DNA from: a virus
Direction: 5' to 3' (one strand)
IMG/VR virus record: IMGVR_UViG_3300042543_000121
Location: 1-38,340 of that record
Length of the DNA: 38,340 bases
Below, piece after piece: positions 1-7,468 of the stretch. The translations under genes were made by a program, and so were the position numbers. The notes under the pieces were generated by a model. The model ran no database searches and had not been told where the DNA came from. It saw only the letters and a program-made list of their open reading frames with translations. Each line of letters starts with the position of its first letter. Within the stretch, counting starts at the first letter, position 1.

Positions 1-148
1 GCTTACTATATCATACTTTAAGACCTTTTTCGACCCATTATGAACGATAAATACGTCATAAGCGGTGCTTGGATTGGCAGTACCGATTTCAAGGTCGGCA
101 GCCAATTGGCAGTTCGTAGGCGCAGATAACACCTTGCATGGTGTTAAA
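1..148. repeat. Terminal overlap of the circular genome, left copy
   Basis: Bases 1-148 match 38193-38340. The first 126 bases are identical; mismatches fall at 127 (T/C), 137 (C/G) and 138 (A/C). Joining the copies restores one continuous gene, which points to assembly overlap of a circular or circularly permuted molecule, with a minor variant at one end, instead of a true direct terminal repeat. Confidence 0.85.
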
Positions 149-171
149 TCTTGTGGGCAGATAGGGTTCAT
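1..171 (-). CDS. Small hypothetical protein, 5' part (gene split by contig ends)
   Basis: These 57 codons begin at the ATG at 171 and run off the left edge in frame. The reading frame continues exactly at 38192 when the contig is closed into a circle, giving a 124-residue protein whose C-terminal 67 residues lie at 37989-38192. The start overlaps the stop of the preceding gene (ATGA, 168-171). The N-terminus has three cysteines (MNPICPQDLTPCK and one further on), and the rest looks beta-rich with no membrane segment. I do not recognise the family. Its position between lysis-type genes and the tail chaperone suggests a small structural or accessory protein. In the duplicated right-end copy the codon TGC (Cys12) reads GCC (Ala). 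Confidence 0.7.
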   Translation of the reverse strand, partial: MNPICPQDLTPCKVLSAPTNCQLAADLEIGTANPSTAYDVFIVHNGSKKVLKYDIVS

Positions 172-746
172 TGTGCTTTGCTGAATTTGTTCAAATATAC
201 AGAAGAATCGGCAAAACATGGTGATGAAATTTTGACATAAGCATCTTTCTTGCCAAGTATCGCACTCCATAGCTTGCCGCCAAACCATTTGCCTGGGCGC
301 TGCCAATATCCAACCACGTTCAATTCGTAGTCGGTTTGAATGGTAACAACTGCTGGGCGGTCGGGATGCACGGTTGCGGCAAATTTCATGCACATTGTGT
401 CAAGTTTGAAGGACTGGATCGGGCATGGCAAGGTTTCGATATGCCACCTATCCACCTCCACCTCAAAGCTATCAATCTTGGTGCGCCATTTAGTTCTATA
501 CACGAATTCAACACGGCCACCTTTGATGTTCAGGCTGTCAAGTAACCGCTTGTTTTCGGACAGCAATTGCTGGTTAGTCAATGTTAATGTTCGGGCGGTT
601 GCCGATGCCGTCTGCTGAATAGCCTCGTAATTGCTTGCATGCCGTTCTGCCTCGGCTTTGTAATTACATGACTGCTTGCCCAAGATAAAAGCGGCAATCA
701 GGGCAATGATGCCCCAATGCCGCAATAGAAACCCAGTCCAGTTCAT
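168..746 (-). CDS. Membrane-anchored coiled-coil protein, DUF6549-like / possible spanin
   Basis: The 192-residue protein starts with one hydrophobic segment (about residues 8-25, ending near a Cys in GKQSC). A helical, Ala/Gln-rich coiled-coil stretch follows (about 28-75), then a C-terminal globular part with the motif WQRPGKWFGGKLW. This layout, one N-terminal anchor plus a periplasmic coiled coil, matches DUF6549-type proteins of Bacteroidota phages and is also what an inner-membrane spanin looks like. The start overlaps the stop of the metallophosphoesterase (ATGA, 743-746). Endolysin and phosphoesterase lie just upstream, consistent with a lysis role, but the spanin function is inference. 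Confidence 0.65.
   Translation of the reverse strand: MNWTGFLLRHWGIIALIAAFILGKQSCNYKAEAERHASNYEAIQQTASATARTLTLTNQQLLSENKRLLDSLNIKGGRVEFVYRTKWRTKIDSFEVEVDRWHIETLPCPIQSFKLDTMCMKFAATVHPDRPAVVTIQTDYELNVVGYWQRPGKWFGGKLWSAILGKKDAYVKISSPCFADSSVYLNKFSKAQ
192..199 (-). promoter_or_regulatory. Candidate -7 box (TATATTTG) for the gene starting at 171
   Basis: On the minus strand TATATTTG fits the Bacteroidota -7 consensus and lies about 20 bases before the ATG at 171. A TTG lies 12 bases upstream of it (212-214). The surrounding GATTCTT-TGTATATTTG resembles the promoter candidate at 12249-12256. It lies inside the coding sequence of the upstream gene, so chance is possible. Confidence 0.4.
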
Positions 747-1777
747 CGTACCTTGCGATTGTCAATCCTAAAGTTCTCAACGCTAAAGTTGCCGTCTTCT
801 TCGATTTCAACAATGGCCGCCCCGTGATTCCACTTGGTGAAAGCGAATGGCCGATAAGCTGGGCGAAGGTCGCATAAGCAACCCGTAGAAAAGCAAGCAA
901 CTCCTTTGCCGTTTAGGTCGCTTTCGTGATGCTCAGATGTTTGGTGATTGTGGCCAGCCAAGGTCGAAGCCTTGCCACGCAAGAACAACCCCCGTGCTGG
1001 GTTAACAGGACTGAAGATGCTATCACCGAATTCATGCCCGTGAATGACGTTCAGTTTTCCGAACTTGGCAACCTGTTTGCTATCGATTAATTCAATTTCA
1101 AAGTCATCCAAGCCAAGGGCTTTTTTTAATTGCAAGCCGTCAAGGCCATGCAGTTCAGGTGCGTTCTGCAAGATGTAGCGTTCCCACCTGTCCTCGTGAT
1201 TGCCCAACTTGTAATAAACATCAACCCCCAAATTGGCAATCCCCTCAAAAAAGTTACGGGCCATGCCGACCTCAACAACGGCAGAAGTAATTGCTGGATC
1301 CTTTTCCCAGCGGCTAATCTTGGCGAAATCAATCACATCACCATTCAGGTAAATCCCGTCAATGCCGCTTTTAAACCCGTAGTCAATGGCCGTTTCAAGG
1401 GCTTCTAAAGAATGGTAGGGGATATGAATATCGGACATAACCAATACCTTGCGGTGATGCTTAGGCAAATGCCAATCGGCCTTACTGGTTGTTTCGCCAC
1501 GCTGAATGAAATTCGCCATGTATTCGCTGGGCTTCATTTCATCCCTTATAAACTCGGTGCGAAGTTTGCCTGAGTTCTTAGCCCATTCTAAATGCTTTTT
1601 GCCAAGCGCACCAATGCGATACCTTATTGTTTTTCTAACGTATTCAATCTCTTTGTCTGTTTGCTCAAACAGGCCCGGGTTTTCGGCCACAATTTTTCTT
1701 GCTAATGTTCGGGCGAAAAAGCCCGGTTGTTGTTCATCAAGGTATTTCTCAATGATTTCAATTTTTTGTTTACTCAT
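743..1777 (-). CDS. Calcineurin-like metallophosphoesterase
   Basis: This 344-residue protein carries the full metallophosphoesterase signature: SDIH (about residues 115-118), NGDVID (about 145-150), GNHED (about 192-196), HGHEFG (about 246-251) and GHNH (about 275-278). These residues hold a two-metal centre that hydrolyses phosphoesters or nucleic acids in this superfamily. The first 100 residues are helical and basic and may bind DNA; they are not part of the catalytic fold. The gene follows the endolysin after a gap with a good promoter, and its last codons overlap the next gene. Substrate is unknown; phages of many kinds carry such enzymes. Confidence 0.9.
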   Translation of the reverse strand: MSKQKIEIIEKYLDEQQPGFFARTLARKIVAENPGLFEQTDKEIEYVRKTIRYRIGALGKKHLEWAKNSGKLRTEFIRDEMKPSEYMANFIQRGETTSKADWHLPKHHRKVLVMSDIHIPYHSLEALETAIDYGFKSGIDGIYLNGDVIDFAKISRWEKDPAITSAVVEVGMARNFFEGIANLGVDVYYKLGNHEDRWERYILQNAPELHGLDGLQLKKALGLDDFEIELIDSKQVAKFGKLNVIHGHEFGDSIFSPVNPARGLFLRGKASTLAGHNHQTSEHHESDLNGKGVACFSTGCLCDLRPAYRPFAFTKWNHGAAIVEIEEDGNFSVENFRIDNRKVR

Positions 1778-1797
1778 GGTTCCCTTTTTGGTTTAGC

Positions 1798-1825
1798 CAA
1801 ATGTAGTTAAAATACAATAGGCCAA
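1798..1825 (-). promoter_or_regulatory. Bacteroidota-type promoter upstream of the metallophosphoesterase
   Basis: On the minus strand a TTG (1825-1823) is followed after 17 bases by TACATTTG (1805-1798), an exact match to TTG-N17-TAnnTTTG. The ATG at 1777 lies about 20 bases downstream of the -7 box. Confidence 0.6.
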
Positions 1826-1832
1826 ACCTTTT

Positions 1833-2252
1833 TTAAGATTTCTTAACGGTTGCCCACCATTTACGTGCATCGAAACAAGGGCAGGCTTTGGCAACATTCG
1901 GGAAGTCCCGATGCCCCAATACCTCAGCATTGGGAAATTGTTTTGCAAGTTTGTTCACAAGTTCGGCCATTGCCGCCTTTTGCTGCGGTGTGCGGTTGTC
2001 TACAGGCTTGCTTTTCTCATCAATGCCACCAATGTAACTGATGTTGATGCTATCATGATTGTGCCCTTTCACCCCGTTGCTGGGTTTCGTGATCGGCCAG
2101 TTGTCAACTATTTTGCCGTCCCGTTCAATGATAAAATGGTAACCGGGCGATTTCCAGTTTAACACCTTTTTATGGTATCGGTTAATGCTGTCTGCCGTGG
2201 CCGTTATGTTGCTGGCCGTGGTGTGCAAAACGATGTAGTTAATTGGTCGCAT
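1833..2252 (-). CDS. Endolysin: N-acetylmuramoyl-L-alanine amidase (Amidase_2 / T7 lysozyme type)
   Basis: The 139-residue protein is a single amidase domain with no signal peptide. Visible hallmarks are LHTTAS near residue 9 (first zinc histidine), YHFIIERDGKIVDNW (core strand), the GHNHDSINISYIGG segment, and GHRDFP followed by CPCFD near residues 117-128 (later zinc ligands His and Cys). The length and motif order fit T7 lysozyme-like amidases, which cut the bond between muramic acid and L-alanine in peptidoglycan. It follows the fibre gene by 3 bases. No obvious holin is adjacent; the holin-like gene lies far away at 16764-17186. Confidence 0.93.
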   Translation of the reverse strand: MRPINYIVLHTTASNITATADSINRYHKKVLNWKSPGYHFIIERDGKIVDNWPITKPSNGVKGHNHDSINISYIGGIDEKSKPVDNRTPQQKAAMAELVNKLAKQFPNAEVLGHRDFPNVAKACPCFDARKWWATVKKS

Positions 2253-2255
2253 GGT

Positions 2256-3578
2256 TTACGGATTGAATGATGCAATTTGTGCCCCAGTAGTTGCAACGGT
2301 AGAACAGTTCTTTAACCGCTCGCCAATGCTGTTTGGCGTGGTTATGTTGGTAACCGCTTCGTCCCACAACAGCGGTGCGATTGCGGCTGGTAGGCTTGCT
2401 GATAGGCTTGTGTTTAGTGCTGTTGCAATAGGCGTTGGCAAACTTACTGATAGCGAAGCGTTTAACGCAATAGCCAAGGCATTAGCATCAAGGCTTGCAG
2501 TCCCCACCGTATTGTCAACAGGAACACCAAGGCTAACAGCAGCAGCAGGCGGCACAGCACAAGTACCTGTTAAGTTGTTTGTCGGGCCGTAAACAATACC
2601 TGTTCTTACATTGTTGGTGGCTGGGTGGCCAGTTGCAACACCGGGGGTGTATAGGGTGTTGGTAGTTAGGTTTGATTTTCTAAACTCCCATTCTGTTACT
2701 GCCGCATCTAAATAAACGTATGGGGCAATAGTAGCCATATAGCCATTGGTTGCGTTTTGAACATTGCCGAAAACTTGCACCGCGGTTGTGGCATTTGGGC
2801 CGTAAAGTGCTGGAGCATTTTGCCCAGCAGTTAAATTGCCTGTAATGCTGAATACCGCTGTGCCGTTTAGCAATACGGCTGGGTTAGGGATTGTTATGCT
2901 TGTGCCGCTTAACCCGTTCACGTTACCTGTTATTGATATTGTTTGGTTTGTACCGTTAAGTTTTATTCCTGTATTGCCAGCATTTGCAAAACCGCCAAAA
3001 ACATTGCCAACAACATTAAGGGTTGTATTGTTTTCTAAAAAAATTCCATCATTATTACTGGTTATACTTAGCGAACCATTAAACCCTCCGGCAGAACAAT
3101 CTCCAGTTAAATTAAGCGTAGCGCCAGCCCCAACAATTATTGCCCTTATATTTGATACTGCCGTGCTTGTTGTGGACACTACATTCCCAACATAATTTAC
3201 CGTGCAATTGCCTGTAATATTCAATCCCCTACTTGTGGCTATTGCAGATGTCCCCGGCATATTGCCTGTAATGTTCACAACGCTTGGCGATGATGCTGAA
3301 ACGGTTAATAACGCTCCAGTTCCATGAAACAAATCCGCATTTACGGTTCTTGATGCAGAAATAACACCGCTACCGCCAGCCGTTACGCCTGTTGCGCTGT
3401 TATTTCTAATCTGAGAAACCGTAACATCAACATTGATTTGCACGGTGAAGTTGTTGAAATAAACAACATCACTTGCCCCCGGCAATACCGTAGATGCTAC
3501 ATAACTGCCCCCTGAATCGTCTTGCCACGTAGCCAATGCCGACCAGTTGCCGTTGGCTACCGCTTTGTAGTTAGCCAT
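2256..3578 (-). CDS. Beta-helical tail fibre / spike-like protein with G8-like start
   Basis: In this 440-residue protein the N-terminus (about 1-60) reads NGNWSALATWQDD, then VLPGASDVV and VDVTVSQIRN. That is the G8-domain-like pattern (G-x-W-S-x-x-x-T-W ... P-G-x-x-D-x-V) of many Bacteroidota surface proteins. Residues about 95-275 contain at least six spaced repeats of the form hydrophobic-x-I/V-T/V-G-N-V/C (VNITGNM, LNITGNC, LNLTGDC, LNVVGNV, ISITGNV, FSITGNL). These suggest turns of a right-handed beta-helix. The C-terminus (about 350-440) is Ala/Leu/Ser-rich. No catalytic residues can be assigned. Gene position after connector genes and before the endolysin fits an adhesin or spike. Confidence 0.7.
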   Translation of the reverse strand: MANYKAVANGNWSALATWQDDSGGSYVASTVLPGASDVVYFNNFTVQINVDVTVSQIRNNSATGVTAGGSGVISASRTVNADLFHGTGALLTVSASSPSVVNITGNMPGTSAIATSRGLNITGNCTVNYVGNVVSTTSTAVSNIRAIIVGAGATLNLTGDCSAGGFNGSLSITSNNDGIFLENNTTLNVVGNVFGGFANAGNTGIKLNGTNQTISITGNVNGLSGTSITIPNPAVLLNGTAVFSITGNLTAGQNAPALYGPNATTAVQVFGNVQNATNGYMATIAPYVYLDAAVTEWEFRKSNLTTNTLYTPGVATGHPATNNVRTGIVYGPTNNLTGTCAVPPAAAVSLGVPVDNTVGTASLDANALAIALNASLSVSLPTPIATALNTSLSASLPAAIAPLLWDEAVTNITTPNSIGERLKNCSTVATTGAQIASFNP

Positions 3579-3580
3579 GA

Positions 3581-3874
3581 TTAAAGCCCTTTTGCGTTAA
3601 TGTACTCTTGAATCGCCTCGGTAATCTTGGCAAAGGCCTTGACCGCATCGGCATCTTGCGAAGTTAAAACGTCCCCAAACACAATAGGCACATCGTATTG
3701 GCTTGGGTTTTCAGGCCGAAGCACATCACCAGCCTCATCGGTAGCGAAATACTGCAAACGCATTGCAACGGTTTGGCCTACCTCAGTAGCGTTAAACAAT
3801 GGCATTGAAGATAATGATGCGGCAACCTTGTTGTAGGTAACGCCATCAACGGTGATTTGTTTGTTTGTGTTCAT
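3581..3874 (-). CDS. Small hypothetical structural-module protein
   Basis: A 97-residue protein beginning MNTNKQITVDGVTYNKV, with no membrane segment. It sits 4 bases after the 264-residue connector candidate and 2 bases before the fibre gene, in one tight leftward operon. The C-terminal part (about 70-97) is helical, ending in a Tyr-Ile-Asn-Ala-Lys run. I do not recognise the family. Context suggests a small tail or fibre-associated component. Confidence 0.7.
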   Translation of the reverse strand: MNTNKQITVDGVTYNKVAASLSSMPLFNATEVGQTVAMRLQYFATDEAGDVLRPENPSQYDVPIVFGDVLTSQDADAVKAFAKITEAIQEYINAKGL

Positions 3875-3878
3875 AACT

Positions 3879-4673
3879 TTAAGTATAAATTGCGGTTAAT
3901 CGGTTATCCCAAGCGACATTAACTGCCGTTTGAATTGTTATGCTGCCATTATTGGCAACCTGTATGCGGTAAATTGTCCAAGTAGGCGTGCTGGTCGGTG
4001 TGCCAAGATATGCCGTGCCGCAGTAAGAATAAGGTGCAACGAAATCGTGAAGCCTGCGCAGTTCAATGTCGCAGCTAATCGGGGCAATGCCGCCCGGTGT
4101 AGCGCAAGATTCGCCCACAATGCAATCGGCATCACCTGTTAAAATCAAATCCACCTCCAGCATAGCAGCGGCCATATCCAGCGGCAACCGAAGGTCGATA
4201 TTGTCAAACACCCCATTAAGCGTTTCTGCACCGTACTCCCGATTTGTTACTACCGTTTTGATTCTGTCAAGGCCGAGAGTTGCCCGCAGGCTTGGGATAT
4301 TGTCCACCGTGATAGCCTTTTGCAGCGCAAGTAAAATGTATTGTTCTAAATACTGCGTGTCATTTTGCCACGTGCTTCGTGTGCCAATCCAATGAAACTT
4401 CAATGGTATGGTAATTTGAACCCGTTCTTTGTTGGCACGAACCCGATCCAGCAGTTCAATATCTTCAGCCCCGTTCTTCAACCAAAAAGACATGCCCGTC
4501 CGCCAGTCGAATCGTGTAATGTAGTCAAGGTTGCCTTTGCCGTCATACACAACTGGGAAAGTACGCAGGTTGCCGTCTTTGCCTGTTTCTTCAACAAGCT
4601 GGCATAACGGCCGTGTAACTGCCGAAATATTGGGCAGTCGTGCGTTCAAATAAGATAGAATGTCGCTTATCAT
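3879..4673 (-). CDS. Hypothetical tail/connector protein
   Basis: The 264-residue protein starts MISDILSYLNARLPNI, a helical N-terminus reminiscent of tail-terminator or connector proteins. The middle has strands around IPLKFHWIGTRSTWQND and RATLGLDRIKTVV. The C-terminus has four cysteines (DADCIVGESC, SCDIELR, YSYCG). Its start overlaps the stop of the 167-residue gene upstream (ATGA). Together with that gene it lies between the terminase and the fibre, where head-tail connection and tail-completion proteins usually sit. Family not recognised; role is inference from position. Confidence 0.65.
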   Translation of the reverse strand: MISDILSYLNARLPNISAVTRPLCQLVEETGKDGNLRTFPVVYDGKGNLDYITRFDWRTGMSFWLKNGAEDIELLDRVRANKERVQITIPLKFHWIGTRSTWQNDTQYLEQYILLALQKAITVDNIPSLRATLGLDRIKTVVTNREYGAETLNGVFDNIDLRLPLDMAAAMLEVDLILTGDADCIVGESCATPGGIAPISCDIELRRLHDFVAPYSYCGTAYLGTPTSTPTWTIYRIQVANNGSITIQTAVNVAWDNRLTAIYT

Positions 4674-5173
4674 TTAAACAAATCTACGACAATTTGCTCG
4701 GCCCTGTCGGTGAATTCTTTGCGTTCGGCATCCGAAAACTTGAAAGCGTCACCATATTTGTCTAAAAGCGCATCAACTTTGCCTTTCGGGTTGCCAGCGT
4801 TGTACGTCATGCCTGTCGCTATAACAAACCCTGTGTCGCTAATTCTCAGCTCAGGGTTTACAATCGACTGCAGGTACATTTGGCTGAACAACCGAAATAG
4901 CACCATCTTACCCCTACCCAATTTGCGTTTGAATTCTTTGTAGCCACCCTCGTAAAACTTTGCCGTTGATTTGTCAGGTGTTTGGTTTGGCCCGATGCTT
5001 ATCGGCTTGGTTGAATATTCGGGTTTGATAGGTGCGCCATTTGAATCCAGCCCTTCTGCAAACACCCGCTTAAACTGCTTGCGGCCAATGCTCGAAGACA
5101 AGCCGACAAACCGCTTGCCGTTGATTGCCCGTTCGGCCTTGTTCAGTTTGGCGATGTAGTCCTTGGTAGTCAT
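4670..5173 (-). CDS. Virion morphogenesis / tail-completion-like protein
   Basis: This 167-residue basic protein has long helices at its start (MTTKDYIAKLNKAERAINGK) and end (FKFSDAERKEFTDRAEQIVV). It contains the pattern LDSNGAPIKPEYST followed by a loop and MTYNAGNPKGK. A small helical protein with a central 'D-x-x-G-x-P' loop is typical of the phage virion morphogenesis / HK97 gp10-like tail-completion group. Start and stop overlap both neighbours by 4 bases (ATGA), so translation is probably coupled. Assignment is by general pattern and position only. Confidence 0.6.
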   Translation of the reverse strand: MTTKDYIAKLNKAERAINGKRFVGLSSSIGRKQFKRVFAEGLDSNGAPIKPEYSTKPISIGPNQTPDKSTAKFYEGGYKEFKRKLGRGKMVLFRLFSQMYLQSIVNPELRISDTGFVIATGMTYNAGNPKGKVDALLDKYGDAFKFSDAERKEFTDRAEQIVVDLFK

Positions 5174-5397
5174 TTACCCGTGATGCGCTTGATTTCGGCT
5201 TCAACTTCGCTTAAAAGTTCATAGCGGTAGTAGCTATCAACCCCGTCAACGTGCTTAACACCATACTTCAACTTGTCGCTGCCGTCATAGCAAATGGTAA
5301 CTACGATGGCCGGGCTTTCGGGGTCAATCTTGGCGAAGACAATATCGCCGGGCCATAGGTCATTGACTTCAAGTAATTGGTTAACGTGGTCCTGCAT
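5170..5397 (-). CDS. Small hypothetical protein
   Basis: A 75-residue protein with an SH3-like small beta pattern: NDLWPGDIVFAKID, AIVVTICYDG and YGVKHVDG. It then has an acidic helix at the end (EVEAEIKRI). It is coupled to the next gene by a 4-base overlap and follows the 90-residue gene by 2 bases. Unknown family; possibly a small head-tail component. Confidence 0.65.
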   Translation of the reverse strand: MQDHVNQLLEVNDLWPGDIVFAKIDPESPAIVVTICYDGSDKLKYGVKHVDGVDSYYRYELLSEVEAEIKRITGK

Positions 5398-5399
5398 GG

Positions 5400-5672
5400 T
5401 TATAGTTTTATTTTGCCAAAGAATGGTTTGTCGCTTACCGATTTGTTACCTCGGCATGACCAAAGTTCACGGGCCCAATAGTTCGCACTACCTTTGCCGC
5501 TACCTTCGATACCTTGCGACCTTGCACAATAGCTATCCCCTGCTGACGTGCCGGGTTTAATTCGGTAGCCGCTTGCCCCGAAATGCACGGGCGGGTTATC
5601 GCCGCATTGCGCTTTGTACTTTTTGCCCTTGCGGTCTGACGGGCCAATGTTGCAACCTTTGTATTCTGCCAT
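5400..5672 (-). CDS. Conserved small phage protein (Cys- and Gly-rich)
   Basis: The 90-residue basic protein contains the sequence PVHFGASGYRIKPGTSAG directly followed by DSYCARSQGI and, near the end, WSCRGNKSV. I recall this combination of HFGA-GY, PGT-GDSYCARS and W-C-GKKS as a conserved small protein next to packaging or head genes in many phages of Bacteroidota, without known function. It is the first gene of the leftward connector operon. Four cysteines could bind a metal, but spacing is irregular. Confidence 0.65.
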   Translation of the reverse strand: MAEYKGCNIGPSDRKGKKYKAQCGDNPPVHFGASGYRIKPGTSAGDSYCARSQGIEGSGKGSANYWARELWSCRGNKSVSDKPFFGKIKL

Positions 5673-5694
5673 AACACTAATTTATGCAATCGGT

Positions 5695-5723
5695 TTGAAA
5701 GTGAAAGGTTTTTATTAGTTTTG
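5695..5723 (+). promoter_or_regulatory. Consensus Bacteroidota promoter for the tRNA-like gene
   Basis: On the plus strand TTG (5695-5697) is followed after 18 bases by TAGTTTTG (5716-5723), matching TTG-N17-23-TAnnTTTG. The tRNA-like sequence begins 6 bases later, so transcription would start at or just before its first base. It points opposite to all neighbouring genes. Confidence 0.65.
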
Positions 5724-5728
5724 AAAAC

Positions 5729-5798
5729 AGCCCGGTAGTGTAACTGGTAACACCCCGATTTTTCTCGGGAGTTTCGGGTTCGACCCCCGACTGGGCTA
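5729..5798 (+). tRNA. tRNA-like gene with a 6-base anticodon loop; isotype unclear
   Basis: All cloverleaf parts can be drawn. The acceptor stem is AGCCCGG/CTGGGCT with one G-T pair, 5729-5735 with 5791-5797, and discriminator A at 5798. The D arm is GTGT-AACTGGTA-ACAC (5738-5753). The anticodon stem is CCCGA/TCGGG (5754-5758 with 5765-5769). There is a 4-base variable region. The T arm is TCGGG-TTCGACC-CCCGA (5774-5790). CCA is not encoded. The oddity is the anticodon loop TTTTTC, six bases, with no base between D and anticodon stems. The anticodon could be TTT (Lys) or, with a shifted loop, TTC (Glu). It could be a decayed tRNA, a base miscall in the T run, or a special RNA. It abuts the terminase stop (5799). 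Confidence 0.7.
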
Positions 5799-7118
5799 CT
5801 ACCTGAAAATAAACTGCTTGTTGTTGGCGTGCAAATCATATCGCAAGCAATCCAAGGCATCGGCACGTTTATCAACCTTCGCCCGGCTGCCTTTATCAAC
5901 ACCGCCATCGGGTAACGCCTTAACAAATTCACAGTCCCTTATCAGCACCTTGCACTTGGGGTTAATCAAGATTTCATCGTAGTTACTGAATATGCTATTG
6001 CACAACCGCCTTGATTCTTGATGGGGCGGGTTCGACCGCGGCACAAGTAGGTTGTTCGTGCTGATTCGCATCCTATCCACAATCTCCGACCACATATTTT
6101 GTCCTACCTTGGCAATCACCGACTGCTGGCGGCCCGAAGCATCGCCCGTAACAAAGTACAATCGGTTCTGCACCTGCGCTGGTGTTCGCCTGAAGATTTC
6201 CTCAACCATAGCTTCAATGAACGTCTTTCCCTGTATATGGTCCGCCGTTAGCGTTATTTCATCGAAGTAGTGAATGAACTGCTTGCCATCTTGCTGTCTG
6301 CCACGATGCGCCAAGATAGCCGTAAACGGGTTATTGTTAAAGTCAATCGAAACGTACACGGGCATGCTGGTATCGTATGTGGCCTTGCTGCCCACGTGCT
6401 TTTGGCGGTCAAACGAATACAGCCAATTCAGGCCAGACATGGTAACCCGATTGGCCAACACTTCACGCTTAAAGGTCAGGCTGTCGTATGTCTTCTCTAA
6501 CTGTTCGATGTAGCCTTCGGGCAGGTTCGCCCTATTGTCGTAGGTTGTGCCGATGGTATGGGCTATCTGCTTCTCGCCCCATATCAGTTCATCGATATCG
6601 GGGTTGTCCATTGGTGGGGTCATTGTCCAAAGCGTTCGGGGAAACTTAGCCCCCGACATACGGCCCATGACGATATTCAGGCTATCAATGGCAGCGTCTT
6701 GCACCTCATCGCCCCAGCACCAACCAAGTTCAATACCACGAATCATGGTTTCGATGCTGAACGTGATCACCTGTGCCCCGTTCATAAATGACCAAACGCC
6801 GTTGTGCTTTTCAAACTTTGACTTATAACCGAAGTAGCGTTCAGGGTCTTTGTTGGCAACATAATGTTCGCCCTTGTAAAGCCCGTATGCTTCCAACACC
6901 CCGATGAATTCGGATAAGGTTGCCGTGTTTAACTGGCTGACCGTATTACTGAAGATGCCCCCCTTTATTTCGGGCTGATGAATAATGTTGTGTAATGCCC
7001 AATGCGCCCCCGTTATGGTCTTGCCCGACCGAATGCCGCCGACATAAGCATACAGCCGTTCGGTTTCGCTGGCGGTTAATGTTTGATGCTGCTTCGGGTT
7101 AAGATTATACTTCTTCAT
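5799..7118 (-). CDS. terL: Terminase large subunit
   Basis: The 439-residue packaging motor has its ATPase part with Walker A GGIRSGKT at residues 27-34 and a Walker B-like segment CWGDEVQDA around 134-142. The nuclease part shows VSIDFNNNPF near 250, VTGDASGR near 325 and the closing DKRADALDCLRYD near 418-430, the usual RNase H-like acidic residues. It moves DNA into the prohead and cuts the concatemer. The start overlaps the end of the small subunit by 14 bases. Length is in the normal range for compact terminases. Confidence 0.95.
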   Translation of the reverse strand: MKKYNLNPKQHQTLTASETERLYAYVGGIRSGKTITGAHWALHNIIHQPEIKGGIFSNTVSQLNTATLSEFIGVLEAYGLYKGEHYVANKDPERYFGYKSKFEKHNGVWSFMNGAQVITFSIETMIRGIELGWCWGDEVQDAAIDSLNIVMGRMSGAKFPRTLWTMTPPMDNPDIDELIWGEKQIAHTIGTTYDNRANLPEGYIEQLEKTYDSLTFKREVLANRVTMSGLNWLYSFDRQKHVGSKATYDTSMPVYVSIDFNNNPFTAILAHRGRQQDGKQFIHYFDEITLTADHIQGKTFIEAMVEEIFRRTPAQVQNRLYFVTGDASGRQQSVIAKVGQNMWSEIVDRMRISTNNLLVPRSNPPHQESRRLCNSIFSNYDEILINPKCKVLIRDCEFVKALPDGGVDKGSRAKVDKRADALDCLRYDLHANNKQFIFR

Positions 7119-7467
7119 CGTTTTTCACGATGTTGAAGGTAAAGTTACTTGGCCACTTGACGTTCTCCCGCTTTTCTTCGTGCTGGCGATTGTACCCCCG
7201 TGCCTTGCCTTTGCTGTTCAGGTAGAAGATTATGGCGGTTGTGTCGCCCTTGTTGATTCGGTCAATTAGCTTGTTTTCGACAAAGTCAAGTTGAATTTCG
7301 CTTATTTCGTTTACTTGCCGCTTGTATTCTTCATCGTTCTTCAACCATTCGTAGTGTGCATCCCTTGAAATGTTTGCCGCCTTGCATGCCGTTGTAACGA
7401 TGCCAAGCGACTTTTCAAGGGCCTCCAGTAGCAGTTTTTTTCTAATGTCGGTTTTGTTGTTTGCCAT
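7105..7467 (-). CDS. terS: Terminase small subunit
   Basis: The 120-residue protein begins with a helix-turn-helix of the small-terminase type (KKLLLEALEKSLGIVTTACKAA then ISRDAHYEWLKNDEEY). A helical oligomerisation region follows (VENKLIDRINKGDTTAIIFYL), ending in the typical KGKARGY before a variable tail. It recognises viral DNA and hands it to the large subunit, which follows with a 14-base overlap. The ParB-like gene ends 1 base upstream. Confidence 0.9.
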   Translation of the reverse strand: MANNKTDIRKKLLLEALEKSLGIVTTACKAANISRDAHYEWLKNDEEYKRQVNEISEIQLDFVENKLIDRINKGDTTAIIFYLNSKGKARGYNRQHEEKRENVKWPSNFTFNIVKNDEEV

Positions 7468-7468
7468 G

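Noticed and set aside
1-148. True direct terminal repeat of a linear phage genome
   Set aside because: The repeat is short, lies inside a gene that becomes intact only on joining the ends, and carries variant bases at one end; circular assembly overlap explains it better.
5729-5798. tRNA as phage attachment site
   Set aside because: No integrase or excisionase gene is found, and the element has its own promoter.
5435-5932. 165-codon leftward frame crossing the tRNA-like gene
   Set aside because: Overlaps three better-supported features and lacks any motif.
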